This document shows, in pieces, positions 34,775 to 46,378 of a stretch of DNA of 64,000 nucleotides. The notes beneath the pieces were generated by a model, which was not told where the DNA came from, searched no databases, and saw only the letters and a list, made by a program, of their open reading frames with translations. Source of the stretch: Vombatus ursinus (lineage: Eukaryota; Chordata; Mammalia; Diprotodontia; Vombatidae); assembly GCF_900497805.2 (NCBI RefSeq), contig NW_020954590.1, positions 90,690,706 through 90,754,705 on the forward strand. The letters are read 5' to 3'. How positions within the stretch are numbered: position 1 is the first letter of the stretch; every line of letters starts with the position of its first letter. The position numbers and the translations under genes are program-made.

Positions 34775-34970
34775 TTGGTATAGTGGAAAGAGCACAGGAC
34801 TTGGAGACAGAGGATCTTGGTCTGAGTCCTGGGCCCACTTCTTGCTAATTGTGGGATCAGGGTTAAGTCACTCAGCCTCTGTAGGTCCCAGCTTCATCAT
34901 CCGTAAAGTGAAGAGGTTGGAGTAGATAATAGCCTGGGTTTTTCCAGCCCTAATTCTATATTCCGTAAGG
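34775..34970 (+). mobile_element. MIR-type SINE
   Basis: TGGTATAGTGGAAAGAGCAC, GGTTAAGTCACTCAGCCTCT, CATCATCCGTAAAGTGAAGA, TTCCAGCCCTAATTCT. Confidence 0.78.
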
Positions 34971-35268
34971 AGTCACTATAAACCATTTTGAGATCCCTTC
35001 CAGCTCTTGACAGTCTATAATACTATGTAAATAAATGTAAGCACAATTATATGTTTTCCTACATTATTTAATGATAATGTAACTTGTCTTTACAAAAAAA
35101 TCAATAAATTTGCAGCTTTGAGGAGAATCATTGTAATAAAATTCAGATTCATATTTTTTTTCTTTTTGAGTTGAAAATAAAAAGGAAAAGGCAGTTTTTC
35201 TATTATTTGATTTCAAGATTTTCTAGGCTGTGAGATGAGTCTTTTCCTTTTCCATTATTACACCTAAG

Positions 35269-35276
35269 ATATATAT

Positions 35277-35329
<53 letters not shown>

Positions 35330-35335
35330 TTATGT
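35269..35335. repeat. (TA)n(TG)n microsatellite about 160 bp before exon 2
   Basis: TA run 35269-35298 then TG run 35299-35323, followed by TATG-type sequence to about 35400. In the C8orf34 transcript this is a UG repeat close to the acceptor at 35485. Confidence 0.93.
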
Positions 35336-35485
35336 GTATACCACAAATGAATATGTGTGCATGTACATATATATGTATATATATACTGTTATGTATGCCT
35401 ATTATATATCATTGTTATATTGGGGATTATTTATGAACAAATATCAAAAAGACAACAGAATTTTATTTGCATTCTCCTTCAACAG

Positions 35486-35617
35486 AACACAAAGGAACCA
35501 GAAGAGACTTCAGAAGTTATGATAAACCCTGGCAGGTAAACGCAAAGAAACCAAAGAAGTCCAAGAGTGACCTGGCTGTTTCTAATATTTCTCCACCATC
35601 ACCAGAATCCAAATCAT
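35486..35617 (+). CDS. C8orf34: C8orf34 orthologue, internal exon 2 of 3 in the window
   Basis: Seen: a 132-nt exon between an acceptor ending CTCCTTCAACAG and a good donor GTAAGA. Entered in phase 1 with the spare G of the previous exon, it reads without a stop: [17 protein letters not shown], then [16 protein letters not shown], then a Ser/Pro stretch ending PESKS. Known: this follows the docking-domain exon in the same order as in human C8orf34, with only a few replacements by memory (Q-V for Q-L, PES for PDS, EHKG for ESKG). Inferred: the KKPKKSKS cluster could be a nuclear localisation or acidic-partner contact, and the SPPSPES motif could be proline-directed kinase sites; neither is proven by sequence alone. 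The exon length is a multiple of three and both borders are phase 1, so skipping it would keep the frame. UG-repeat tracts lie about 160 nt upstream and 540 nt downstream. Confidence 0.92.
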
Positions 35618-35784
35618 GTAAGAAAATTTGTTAACACATTTTTACTCAAAACCTATAACCAGTCTAGATCATCTACAACAAAGTAAAAATAATAACTGAG
35701 TCAAAACTTTTTACTTACAATTTCTGGCCTAATGAATTTTCTTTCTACTTCGTTTGGAATGTCAAGTAAATGTCAGTGAGATTG

Positions 35785-36010
35785 GAAAGATAGGAAGAGT
35801 GCTGGACTTGGAATGAGGAAGGCCTGAAAGGTTTGGATGTGCACTAGCCAGTTATGTATCCTGGGATCAGTCTCTTAACTTCTCTAAGCCTCACCTTCCT
35901 CATCTGGAAAAAGGACATAGTGATTCTTTCATTACTTATGCTTGTGGGTTGTCATGAATATTAAATCATGCAATGTTATTCAAAGCACTTTAAAACTTAT
36001 AAATTGTTAA
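35785..36010 (+). mobile_element. MIR-type SINE
   Basis: AGAGTGCTGGACTTGGAATG, GGGATCAGTCTCTTAACTTC, CCTTCCTCATCTGGAAAAAG, TTGTCATGAATATTAAATCA. Confidence 0.75.
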
Positions 36011-36159
36011 ATGAATGTGTTATTCTATGCATACTTACAAAAGATTAGAATTGATTTTAAAATGTTTTCTTGATAGTTTGGTGAAAAAACAAATTACTAG
36101 CCAGTTGGAACTTGGTAAATTGATTGGATTGTCTGCTTTTTAAGGGAAAACAAGAAAGG

Positions 36160-36160
<1 letters not shown>

Positions 36161-36207
<47 letters not shown>

Positions 36208-36217
36208 NNNNNNNNNN

Positions 36218-36264
<47 letters not shown>
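36161..36264. repeat. (TG)n microsatellite containing a 10-N assembly gap
   Basis: Pure TG on both sides of ten N at 36208-36217. True length is unknown; the N block marks a collapsed or unresolved repeat. Confidence 0.97.
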
Positions 36265-36265
<1 letters not shown>

Positions 36266-36374
36266 AAAATAATAGAATGTTTGGGGAGGCATTTGAGATA
36301 AGTATGTAGGTGCTGTATGCTGGAGAAAAGTATTGCCTTGTGAACTTGGCCAAATTACTTAGCATTCTGAGTCA

Positions 36375-36965
36375 CAGAATCTCAGAGTTGGATAGGACCT
36401 CAAAGACCATCTATTTGACCCATTTCTGAAAAGAAAAAATTCTATGAAATATTTAACCAGTGGTCACGTTCCCTTTAATAGAAAACCTCTGGTGAAGAGG
36501 AAGCAAGTCAACTTTGAAATAGCAAAGTTGACATCAATCATAAATTTGCATCTTTTCAGCTTCACCTCCTTCAATCTGGTTTAACCTCTGGGCCCAAACA
36601 GAAAAAGCACAATCCTTCTTCTATGTGATGGCTCTTCAAATACAGATGTCACACCATCCTAAATTTTCTCCTCTCCATGCTGAGTATAACTAGTTCCTTC
36701 AACTAATCATTATATGTCATGGACTTTAGATCCTCATCATCCTTTTTACGCTGCTTTGGAAGCTCTCCACCTTATGAATGTCTGTCCTAAAATGTAACAC
36801 ACAAAATGTGCACAATATTCCAAAAAGGGAGTGACCAGGGAAGAATAGGGCAGTTCTGAACACTAGATCCATTAGCTTTTTTTGACTGTCCTGTTGATTG
36901 ATATTGAGCTTGTAAGCGCTTAGAACCTCTAGATCATGGCTCACATTTTGTTCAAGGAAAGCTGA
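36375..36965 (-). mobile_element. L3/CR1-type LINE fragment
   Basis: On + it reads the antisense 3' part of the family: GGACCTCAAAGACCATCTAT, ACAATATTCCAAAAAGGGAG, TGACTGTCCTGTTGATTGAT, ATTGAGCTTGTAAGCGCTTA. Confidence 0.72.
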
Positions 36966-37002
36966 TATTGAACTGAAATGTATGATTTCACATTTATTTT
37001 TA

Positions 37003-37272
37003 GGGGCAGTTAAGTGATGCAGTAAATAAAGTGTCAGGCCTAGAGTCAGGAAAAACTGAGTTCAAATTGGGCCTCAGACATTATTAGCTGTGTGACCCTG
37101 GGCAAGTCACTTAACTTCTGTTTGACTCAGTTTGCTCATCTAAAAAATGTGAATAATAATAGCACCTACCTCTCAGGGTTATCATGAAGATAAAATGAGA
37201 TAATATTCATAAAGCACTTAGCACAGTGCTTGGCACATGGTAGGTACTATAAAAATATTACTATTATTATTA
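37003..37272 (+). mobile_element. MIR/THER SINE, full length
   Basis: GGGGCAGTTAAGTGATGCAG, TGTGTGACCCTGGGCAAGTC, CTCTCAGGGTTATCATGAAG, ACAGTGCTTGGCACATGGTA, then ATTACTATTATTA. Confidence 0.88.
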
Positions 37273-38616
37273 ATTATTCCTATTAACTCCTGATGATTCA
37301 AATGTTCTTTAAATTGAAATATTTTTCATGATACTTATTTAGCAAGCAATAATGATGGAAGTGTTTTGTACATTTAAAGAATAAGTAGGTAATAGTGCTC
37401 CTTAAAATGGATCAAAGTTTTTTTTTTTAATAAGTAGTTTCCAAAGTATTTTCTTATGCTTCTGGAAGTCTTTTTTTTGTGTGTGATAATAATTGCATTA
37501 TTCCCTCAATCATCTGTTGGTTTGAGTAACATTTCATTAAGCCAGGCTTTTTTAAAAATTGTCTCTCTGAACCTATCACTCTGTTCCTTTTGAAAACAAA
37601 AGAATAAAAACAAAAACAAGTTTAACAATTCATCCTCAAGAGCTGCCTGATCATCTTTAGGAAAAGCATGAATACAGTTGTTTCTGAAGATTTTCTGTAT
37701 TGTATTTTATTGCCTTAGATTTATTCCTCACTTATATTACAAAGGGAGTGGGAGAGGGAATCTAAAAGCTGATATCTAGAATGACCAAGCTGATCTAGTT
37801 CTAGGAGAGCAAACATGAACTAATTATCCCATCTGTAAGCCTGAAAAAAAATACCTGCCTAGGCCTGAGCTAAATCTAAGGATTGCAGATGGCATTATTT
37901 TCATATTGGTGATTAAGAGTTCTAACATCTTTTTTTTTCTGCCAACTTTTCCTTTTAATTTGTGTAACTCTTAAAATATCAGGAATGGTATGTTAAGATG
38001 TAAGGGACAGCATGTTATGTCACGTCCCAGAGTTTTCAAAATCATTTTAAGAAGCTTTCCCTTTTGTTCCATAGTACTTCTTCTATCTATTCATTTTCTG
38101 AGCAAAGTTGTTTATTTGAGAATTCCCATTGTCTTTTAGGGGCCATTATAATCCCTGTATTAAAAAAAAAAGTTAATTGATAGGAACAGTTTGACCCAGC
38201 AGATCTGCTCAAATTTGGCAAAATATGATCATACTCTGATGAAATAGAGTGATGGATTATTTTCCTTTTCAAAAGGATTATAAAGCATCTTTGACAGGAA
38301 TATTTTTGGCTACACATGGTTCCCACATATCGTGACATAAATAGCAGAAAGTTGAAAAAAAATATAGATGAAGCAAATTTCTTCTTAATCAAAACAACCA
38401 GTATTCTTACATCCCCACTGATGCTTTTATATCTGTAGGTATATACATGCTCCTATATTCCAGTATTCCAGATTATTCTTTCACTTTATTGTGTCACTTT
38501 CTAACCAAGCAAAACAGTAACATGATCTTTTCTTTATAAGTAATGGAGAAAGATACTAAAGGAATCTGGAATAGACACTGTTTCCAGGAAACATGCTAAT
38601 CTTTTTTTTTTTTTTG

Positions 38617-38634
38617 TATGTATGTATGTATGTA
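38617..38634. repeat. (TATG)n microsatellite
   Basis: About four units after a T13 run. Confidence 0.85.
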
Positions 38635-39800
38635 AAAAGTTTGTCTTTCAAAATAGTCTTTGATGACACATGACAAATTAACTATCATCTGTGGACAAAC
38701 TTAGGAAAGAAAATTAGATACTTTAGTAGTGCTGAGTGGACTATTATCCATGGAAAATTGGGAAAAGATTAAGCAATGTAATGAAAGCAGTGATGCAAAA
38801 CATTATTTCTTCTGTGACTGCCAGACAAGAAGGTCTATCTTCCCATTCTTCTACCAGTCTAATGATATCCATAGGTGTAACTAGTCATTCTTGTGCCAAA
38901 GTGGAACATCACAAAATGCATCCTGGGAAAGACAAATTCACTTGATCCGGGAGAGGAAGAGAGACCAGAGGGAGAGATCATGATTCAGGGGCATGAGGCC
39001 CATGGGTGAGGTGTCCTCTGATTATGTGGGGGAAGGGACAAACAATAACTGTGGAAAACTTCGGTTGCTGTTAGGGAAGGGAGATGGCTAGGTGGGGTTG
39101 GGAAGGAGCTCATCTGTGGTGAGGTTGAACAGGCTTTGAAAAAAATAACAAACAACCTAATAAAATTGCTAAGCATAGTTTTTTTCTCTCTGTTGAATGA
39201 AAGCTAATGCTCTCAGCACCTTCTGAATTTCAATGCCCTAGGGCAAAGTCCAGGCTACCCAGTCTTAGATATGGTTCTACTGATATCTGTGGTAAGCTAG
39301 TATTGGTTACAGTGGCAGTAGCATGAGGATCTATTCCCAGAGGTACAGACCATGCCACCTGTAAATTTACTCACAAAGTTTTAATCCTTAGTTTTGGTCC
39401 CCATCATGGACGCCACCTAACAAATTAGAGATCAACATATGCAAAATTCCTTGCTAGCTTAAATGGAAGAAGTTTGAAATTGCTTAGTAACCAGTAACAT
39501 AGTACAAAAAAAAATTACCCCCTTATGTCATTCAAATACAGATATTGATTTTGATCAATACTTGAATTTCCTTTTAGGCATGAATTCCTTTTTATTTGTT
39601 CAGTTACATAGCTTTATTATATGAATTGTCTTTGTGACTTTCCCCCACTACTATTCAATCTCATTATCCCAGAGAGCAGCATTTTTTTTCTGTTGAGCAC
39701 TAGATCAGCTATTTTACATTATGATGATGAATTTATTGTATCATTATATAGCATGTTTGTAGAATGATTGATTAAATATCAATTTTTTAAAAATACTTAG

Positions 39801-39929
39801 TGCCAAGGTCAGTGGAGCATCCTAAGTGGAACTGGCGGATCAAACCAGAAAGCCACGACTTTGATGAATTAAATCACATCCTTCAAGAGAGCAAGAAGCT
39901 GGGGAAAGCCCTTGAGAATCTCTCTAGAA
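39801..39929 (+). CDS. C8orf34: C8orf34 orthologue, internal exon 3 of 3 in the window
   Basis: Seen: a 129-nt exon with a pyrimidine-poor acceptor (TTTTTTAAAAATACTTAG) and a consensus donor GTAAGT. Joined in phase 1 to the previous exon it reads [18 protein letters not shown], then [20 protein letters not shown] and NLSR, ending on the first base of the next codon (Ser in human). Known: sequence and order match human C8orf34; the replacements I can recall are RIKPESHD where human has RTKPQSRD. Inferred: the second half is heptad-like and highly charged, so a helix or short coiled coil is likely. Like the exon before it, it is phase 1-1 and a multiple of three. The weak acceptor together with frame neutrality makes it a possible cassette exon. 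The next exon is not in the window; 24 kb of intron follows. Confidence 0.92.
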
Positions 39930-40365
39930 GTAAGTTCATTTATTTTGATTATAATATGATTCTCTAACCAATTCCAAAAACATAAGACATTTACTGATAG
40001 TGTCAGTAAAACATTTCTACCACTTAATTATGATTTCTCCTCCGCTAATATCCTACTTTAATTTGTGAACCTGGCATGGAGGTGATTATGGGTTTTCAAA
40101 AACTAAACTAGGAGACTCTAAGCACTGATACCTTTCCGAAAACTGGAAAAAGCTTCAGTGTATGAGTGCAGTAACAGACACATGTGTTACAAACAAAAGC
40201 CATCTTATCTAAATTTAGAGAAGCTTGTGACCAGAACTTTGGACTCCAGGCAATGTACTTTTTTTTTGCCTTAGCAACTTACAAAATGTATCTAGTAAAC
40301 TGTGTAGGACTCTGTATGCTTTAATAGAAAAGAATGTGATTTCATTGGTGGAAGGAACAGGGAAT

Positions 40366-40622
40366 TATTGTTGTTGTTCAGTCGTTTTCAGTAGTGTCCA
40401 ACTCTTCAGGACCCTATTTGGGGTTTTCTTGGCAAAGGTACTTGAGTGGTTTGCCATTTCTTTTTCCAATTCATTTTATAGATGAAGAAACTGAGGCAAG
40501 CAGGGTTAAGTGACTTGACCAGGATCACACTGGCAGTAAGTGTCTGAGGTCAAATCTGAGCTCAGGAAGATGAGTCTTCCTGACTCCAAGCTGGGCTCTC
40601 CATCCACTGTGCCACCTAGCTT
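40366..40622 (-). mobile_element. Full-length marsupial CORE-SINE
   Basis: On +: TTGTTGTTGTTCAGTCGTTT, GGGGTTTTCTTGGCAAAGGT, GAGGCAAGCAGGGTTAAGTG, CCACTGTGCCACCTAGC. It lies about 440 bp after exon 3. Confidence 0.88.
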
Positions 40623-40659
40623 TTTATATTTGTTCACAAATTCTAGTGTCAAAGAGTTG

Positions 40660-40790
40660 CTTGGGGCAGTGGGAGGATAAAAGACTTGCCCTGGATCTGA
40701 CAGCCAATTTATGTCAAATGTAGGATTTGAACCCAGTTCATTTTAATCCTGAGATTGGCTCTCTAGACATTCTACCTCAGAGCAAGTACT
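40660..40790 (-). mobile_element. MIR-type SINE fragment
   Basis: On +: AAGACTTGCCCTGGATCTGA, GTAGGATTTGAACCCAGTTC. Confidence 0.55.
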
Positions 40791-41009
40791 CATATCAATT
40801 ATATCATAGACCTTTGAAATATTGAAGCAATTATCATTTCTAAGATAGGCTGGTCAATTCTTAAACCATAGTAAAGGAAGGAAAGAAGGAAGGATTTATT
40901 AGGCACCTACTATTTGTGAGCCACTGTGCTAAGTGTTAAACATTCAGTGGATCAACTATAGATGTCTGAGATTCTTCATGAGGGATCCCTGCATTATTGA
41001 CATTGAGGT

Positions 41010-41242
41010 AATAATTATTATTTTATATAGCATTTAAGGTTTGCAATTCCCCTTACAAATATTCTTGTTTGATCTTCACAGCCCTGGGTGGTATGTGCTG
41101 TTATTATTTTCATTTCATAGTTGAAGAAACTGAGGCAAACAGGTTAAATGACTTACTCAAGTAAGTGTCTGAGGCTAGATTTCAACTCAGGTTTTCTTGA
41201 CTCCATGCCCAAGCTCCACCCATTGAATCACCTAGATGCCTC
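41010..41242 (-). mobile_element. MIR/THER SINE
   Basis: On +: ATATAGCATTTAAGGTTTGC, TGAAGAAACTGAGGCAAACA, GTGTCTGAGGCTAGATTTCA, CACCTAGATGCC. Confidence 0.8.
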
Positions 41243-41269
41243 AACAATTATTTCACTTTGAATCTAGCC

Positions 41270-41745
41270 ATCCAACCAGTTCTTAATCCATCAGAATGAA
41301 TTCTTGTCTAGCCCATATCTCTCCACACTCTCCACAAAAATAGTATGAAATTCTTTATCAAAAGTTTTGCTAAATATATGGGTGAACTATATTCAGATCA
41401 TCATTCTCATCTCCAAATTTAGTTAATTTTGACAAAGAAGGTAATGAGATTAGCCTGGCATGACTTGTTCTTAATGAAGCCTTGTTAGCCCTTTGTGATC
41501 ATCATTTTCCTTTCCAGATATTCCCCAACTATCTCTTCAAACTTCCTTTCCAGAATTTTCTCAGGAATTGAACTCAAAATCACTGGCCTATATATATTTT
41601 TCAGTTTTTATTATCTCATTTTTTTTTTAAATTGTGACAATATTTGCCCTTCTACAATCTTTCTCTTTCATGGTCTTTCAAATATTCCTGACAGTGTTCC
41701 AGCAGTAACATCTGTCAGTTCTTATAGTACCTGAAGGGTGGGAGG
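41270..41745 (-). mobile_element. L3/CR1-type LINE fragment (RT region)
   Basis: The minus-strand reading near 41440-41500 gives QGFIKNKSCQANLITFF, matching the CR1-clade RT block QHGFTKGKSCLTNLIAF. Neighbouring antisense words TCTCAGGAATTGAACTCAAA and TCACTGGCCTATATAT also fit. Confidence 0.82.
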
Positions 41746-41837
41746 TTTTCAATACCTGAGGATGTGCTTCATCTCTGCTAAGTGACTGAATTTTTTAGGG
41801 GCAGATAAGATGCTCTCTTATTTTGCTTTATCAGCAG

Positions 41838-42080
41838 AAGCGAGGTGGCATGGTAGATAAAGTGTTGGTCTTTAAAGTCTGGAAGACCTGAGTCAGATTC
41901 TTCCTCAGACATTTACTATCTGCATGACTTTGGATGACTCACTTGACTTCTCTCGGCCTTAGTTTTCTCATCTGTAAAATAAGGAAAATAGCACCCTCTT
42001 TGGGGGGGTTGCTGTGAGGATCAAATGAGATATATATTTACAAATATGTAAAGTGCTTTGCAGATCTTAAAACATTATAT
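41838..42080 (+). mobile_element. MIR/THER SINE, near full length
   Basis: GCGAGGTGGCATGGTAGATA, CTTGACTTCTCTCGGCCTTA, GTGAGGATCAAATGAGATAT, GTAAAGTGCTTTGCAGATCT, followed by an ATC-rich stretch. Confidence 0.84.
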
Positions 42081-42589
42081 ATATGTCCATCATCATCGTT
42101 GTCATCATTATCATCATCTTAGGTCTCAACACCATGTTACTTTTCATTGTGGTTGTTGTTGTTCTATTTCCATTACAGAGGGCATTCCAATTGGCAAAGA
42201 AAAAACAAGGTAGCACTTTGGCAGTTTTACCTTATCTCTGTATTCAGTTATCACTGTCCCATATATCCCAGCCAAATGTCTTATTCTTTCTCTGATCTTC
42301 CCTTTCCTTCCACTATCAACAACAATAAAGTCTTTCTTTGCTGTCCTTACCATTAATTGCCAGCCCTAGCTCACTCTGAGCTATAGGATTCTTGGCCTTT
42401 TTTTTTATAGACCTTTCCATATTCATTTATCTCTGTTATCTGGTCTTACTTCCATCTTGTATACATTTATTTTCTTTAAATCTAAGTTGTTAACTGAATT
42501 CTCTGTGCATCTACATTCATCTCTTTAGACAAATCCCATTTGTCCTCCTCACTGGAATTGTTTCCCTTAATATCTTTAAGGTTATTACA

Positions 42590-42790
42590 TTCTTGAACAT
42601 CTCCTATCTCTGCTGGCTGACCCCCTGTAGCATTTTAGCCCATGGAATCCTATTTGTCTTTCCTCTGAACTTTGTGACATCTCCTTTCCTTAAATATAGA
42701 GTACATGTCAGACTATGCCTAGATTTCCTCTCCTCTATTGCAGACTCTAGGATGGATTGTTCCCCAATTTGTTCAAACAAGTAATCCACT
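42590..42790. repeat. Interspersed repeat shared with 50420-50560, family unknown
   Basis: ACATGTCAGACTATGCCTAG matches CCATGTCAGGCTATGTCTGG at 50494 in the same orientation, with similar sequence for about 100 bp around (CATGGAATC / CATGGGATC before it). Confidence 0.6.
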
Positions 42791-43875
42791 CTGTCAATTT
42801 CCTTTGTGCTGTAATTGTTCCATGTACCTTTTCTTACTAACCTTCCCTTGTCTTGCTAATATTATCTTGTCTTTATCCTTCTTGTGGCTACTTCTTTTGG
42901 TTCTGTTCCCTGTTCTTTCTCAAGCCTTTTAGATCTTCCTTAATTATCATTCCCCTTGCTTTTTTCGACTCAAAAGTAGAATTGGAACCAATATCTGGTC
43001 CTGGATTTCATTCTCTATCAAATTTTCCATAATTTCCCTGACATTTTGCCCAATCTCTCTACCCTGAGTTTAACCTATAACCTACTTAATTAGCCCAAAT
43101 GCTTCTGGATTTCCAGCAGAATTTCCTTCTTTTTATTACATTTATCTTGAGTCATTCTCTCTTCTCTGAGTTCTTATCTCTTCAAAATCAGAAGTAGATT
43201 ACTCTAGGGTTTGGGGCACAGACTATGATATGCAATTATGTGGACAACTTATAGAACTTCTCCTTCAATATATTTTGGATAGACATTGCAAATGCATGAT
43301 GAATTGCACTCATATGTCCCCAGAATCAAACAAGAGGAACAAAACAAGTTGGATAACTTTCAAAAATTTGTGAATTGCCAAATTCTTTTAATGATCTCAA
43401 TCCCTGCATCAAAGATTCATGTTTTTAACACAAATTTCTTCCAGTGATGGTGTGCAGCTGAAAGTGTTGGAACATTCTGGACCTTGAAGAATCAAGGTTT
43501 GGGATCACCAAAAGTATAGCAGAGATAGAAATAGTGGGTTCAAGGTGGCTGCAATTCCTTACAAATAAGGAATTATGAAGGACAAGCAGTACAAAGAATG
43601 TAATTAAAGAAATATGCAATCCAAAAAAATTATAGGTTGATCAAGTGGCAAAAGTAAAAGATGTGTAAAAAGAGAGGCTATGTACTTCATTGGTATCATT
43701 ATGTTGTCAAGAAAAGTTTGCGGCACATTGGGTGAGCCTCAGAGATGAACTTGTTGTAGCACATGGGTTAGGGTTGTGCAGGACTGGTACATGTAGATGG
43801 TTTGGGATTTGTATTGTTGGAGAGAATACTCACATTGATGAGATCACAACTCCATTGGAGTGTACTTACAGAGAT

Positions 43876-44022
43876 TATATATGTATATGTATATGTACAC
43901 ACATGTGTTAAATATGTATGCATACATATAAACATACATGTGCACTGCATATTTCTACATGACATATCTATATATAAACATATTTATTTGTGTATGTGTG
44001 CATAAACACACACACACATATA
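43876..44022. repeat. (TATG)/(CATA)/(CA)n compound microsatellite
   Basis: TATATGTATATGTATATGTA at the left, ACACACACACATAT at the right. Confidence 0.85.
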
Positions 44023-44969
44023 AAACATAGCCTCTGCAGGTTGCTGATGGATTGAGATCTATGCCACTGGTTGGGTATCAACAGTGCCTAGTAAAGCACT
44101 TAAATCATAGATTAAACCTATGTCTTCCTCTCTCAATACTTAAAATACTTACTAATTTTAAATTAGTAACATTGGAAACTTCCATAATCATTTCAGACAC
44201 TGATGGTTTTAGACTAGTGAATTAATAAAAGCATTTAAATGGGATGTAGCTTGGGACTTTTAAAAGATTCTAAATGATTGTTGATTAGATCGTATGCAGA
44301 AGCTATTTTAAAGTTTCAGAGAATAAAGTGGGCATGAGTTCTGTGAAGGCAAAACACATAATCACTTAAATAAGATATTTTTGCATATTTAATGTTTTGA
44401 GTGTTTTTTTTCCCAAACCACTTGGAAAATTTACAAGATTTTAAGTATTGTTGTAAACCTATCCTGTAGATCTGTATGGTTTTCACACCTTATACATTAA
44501 GGTGCCCTATAAAAGGGTTCTTTCATTATTAGAGTAATTAAATCAGCTTGTATGGGGTTCTGATAGACAGCACACTGACCAGTTCTGTGATGAATAATGC
44601 TATAGGGAGTTTGCAGGGTCTTTCCATGTAATACTAAGTAACATGATATAATACCTCAGCTTCTTTTATATCTGCCCTAGATCTTGGCATATGCTGAGTA
44701 TATGTAGATGCTCAACACATTCCTGTTAAATAAATTATATGGTTCATTGTTACACAGATGTAACTATATTGTGGATTATGGCTTGTCCTTTGATTTTGTT
44801 GTATAGGAAGAGAGGGAGCTCACATCTAATGACTTTTCATTTTCTCAGGAAAGTCTGAGGTGAGGTTATTTGCTGATTTTATAGAAAGAAGGAAGGCTGT
44901 ATTGAAGGATGTAAAGAGAGTGGAAAAGCTTTGGAAAAAATCATATACAGAAAAACAGCTTGGTATAAC

Positions 44970-45088
44970 ACAGTGGCAGTTTGGCACATCAAATAAGTTG
45001 CTGACCTTGGAGTAAGAAAGACCTTGGTGCCAATCTCATCTCTGACATGTACTAGATTTGTGACCCTGGACAAGTCACTTAACTATAT
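44970..45088 (+). mobile_element. MIR/THER SINE 5' half
   Basis: CAGTGGCAGTTTGGCACATC, TGACCTTGGAGTAAGAAAGA, TGTGACCCTGGACAAGTCAC. Confidence 0.72.
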
Positions 45089-45334
45089 TTGCCACCTCTT
45101 TGCTAACCCTATTAATTAACACTTGGTATGACCCTGAACTTAGAAAACTGACTGGTCATTACAAGCAGGTTGCAATCAGTGTTGGTGGAGGAAGTTATAA
45201 TACTAACAATAACAAGGTCTGAGGTCCTTGACTTGATATAACACAATTAACCTGAAAGGCAGGTGTCCATTTAAAGATGATCTTAAAAGGTTTTTTTATC
45301 CCCAAGTTTCCAACCTGCATTTATCTGCAAAGGT

Positions 45335-45585
45335 AGGTAGTTAGTGCAGTGAATAGTGCACTGGACAAGAAGTTGGGAAGACCTGAGTTCAAATCCAGCT
45401 TCAGATATTTAAATATAATACTGGGCAAGTCAATTGACCACTTTCTACCTCAATTTCTTTATCTCTGAAATAGGGATAATAATACCACCTGCCTCACATG
45501 GTTATTGTGAAGATAAAATGAGGTAATATTTGTAAAGTATTTTGCAGACTTTAAAGTTCGATATAAATGCTATTATTACGATAGT
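45335..45585 (+). mobile_element. MIR/THER SINE, near full length
   Basis: GGTAGTTAGTGCAGTGAATA, GACCTGAGTTCAAATCCAGC, GTGAAGATAAAATGAGGTAA, ATATAAATGCTATTATTA. Confidence 0.85.
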
Positions 45586-46285
45586 TAAATGATAGATTTA
45601 TTTTGTTGCTAATTTTTATCATTTTGAATGAATTAACATTCAATTAGTTTGATAGGATAGCTGATCTATTGCCACTGTGATATCAATGAGATTGGGATGA
45701 AGCTTTGGAAATGGCCATATCCCAGGAAGTTAATAAAATCCTGATTCAGGCATGTCAGAAGATAATTTCACTATAGAAATACCCTGGACCAGCAGCATTC
45801 AATAGAGTGTGAAAGTAAACCTAGCTTTAAATGTGCTCAATAAACTTCTGAAGATTAACTTACAGATAGCCAGAGTTCACCCAGTCAGGGGGCAGTTGGG
45901 TCTTTGCCCAAATGCCTCTACCTTCTGGCTTGCTGAGAAACTTATGATGCTCTAGCTACTTAAGAACTTTTCTGAGTTGTGCGCAGGTTCAATTTAACGT
46001 TGTCCAAAAGGGGTTTGGCTTCTGCTTCAGATAAAAATAAGCTGGTTTAGTCAGAAAAGGAATCTAGACTATGAGAGCCCTAACACTGGAAGGCATGAGA
46101 TGTTGGAATTATAGAATATAGTTTCCCTACCAAAAATAAAGGAAGAGTAGAAGCCAAGTTTTTCCCCACAATGGTAACAGGTTGCCATGGTAGCAACATA
46201 AAAAAAAAGCGCTAATCCTTATTACCAGGAAAATACCATGATGTAAGACTATGTTTACACAGATGATGGGAGAGCCCACATTCTC

Positions 46286-46378
46286 AATCTCTCTCTCTCT
46301 CTCTCCCTCTCCCTTCCTCCTCCTACTCCTCTTCTTCTCTCTCTCTCTTTTTCTTTCTGTCTCTCTCTCTCCCCTTTT
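46286..46378. repeat. (CT)n pyrimidine tract
   Basis: CT runs with CCT and CTT interruptions; an AT-rich TATA/TATG stretch follows to about 46620. Confidence 0.88.

Larger units (their letters stand above)
29261..35485 (+). other. C8orf34 intron between exons 1 and 2 of the window
   Basis: A 6225-bp GT-AG intron defined by the matching phases of the two exons. It holds a mariner-like remnant, two antisense L1 3' ends, an antisense L3/CR1 fragment, several SINEs and a TA/TG microsatellite close to the downstream acceptor. No other coding sequence is seen. Confidence 0.88.
35618..39800 (+). other. C8orf34 intron between exons 2 and 3 of the window
   Basis: A 4183-bp GT-AG intron. The first 1.7 kb holds a MIR, a GT microsatellite with an assembly gap, an antisense L3/CR1 fragment and a full MIR/THER SINE. 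From 37280 to 39800 I recognise no repeat with confidence apart from a short TATG run at 38617; two short open frames there have no recognisable relatives. Confidence 0.88.

Noticed and set aside
36057-36365. 102-codon His/Thr repeat protein on the minus strand
   Set aside because: It is the GT microsatellite with ten N in the middle.
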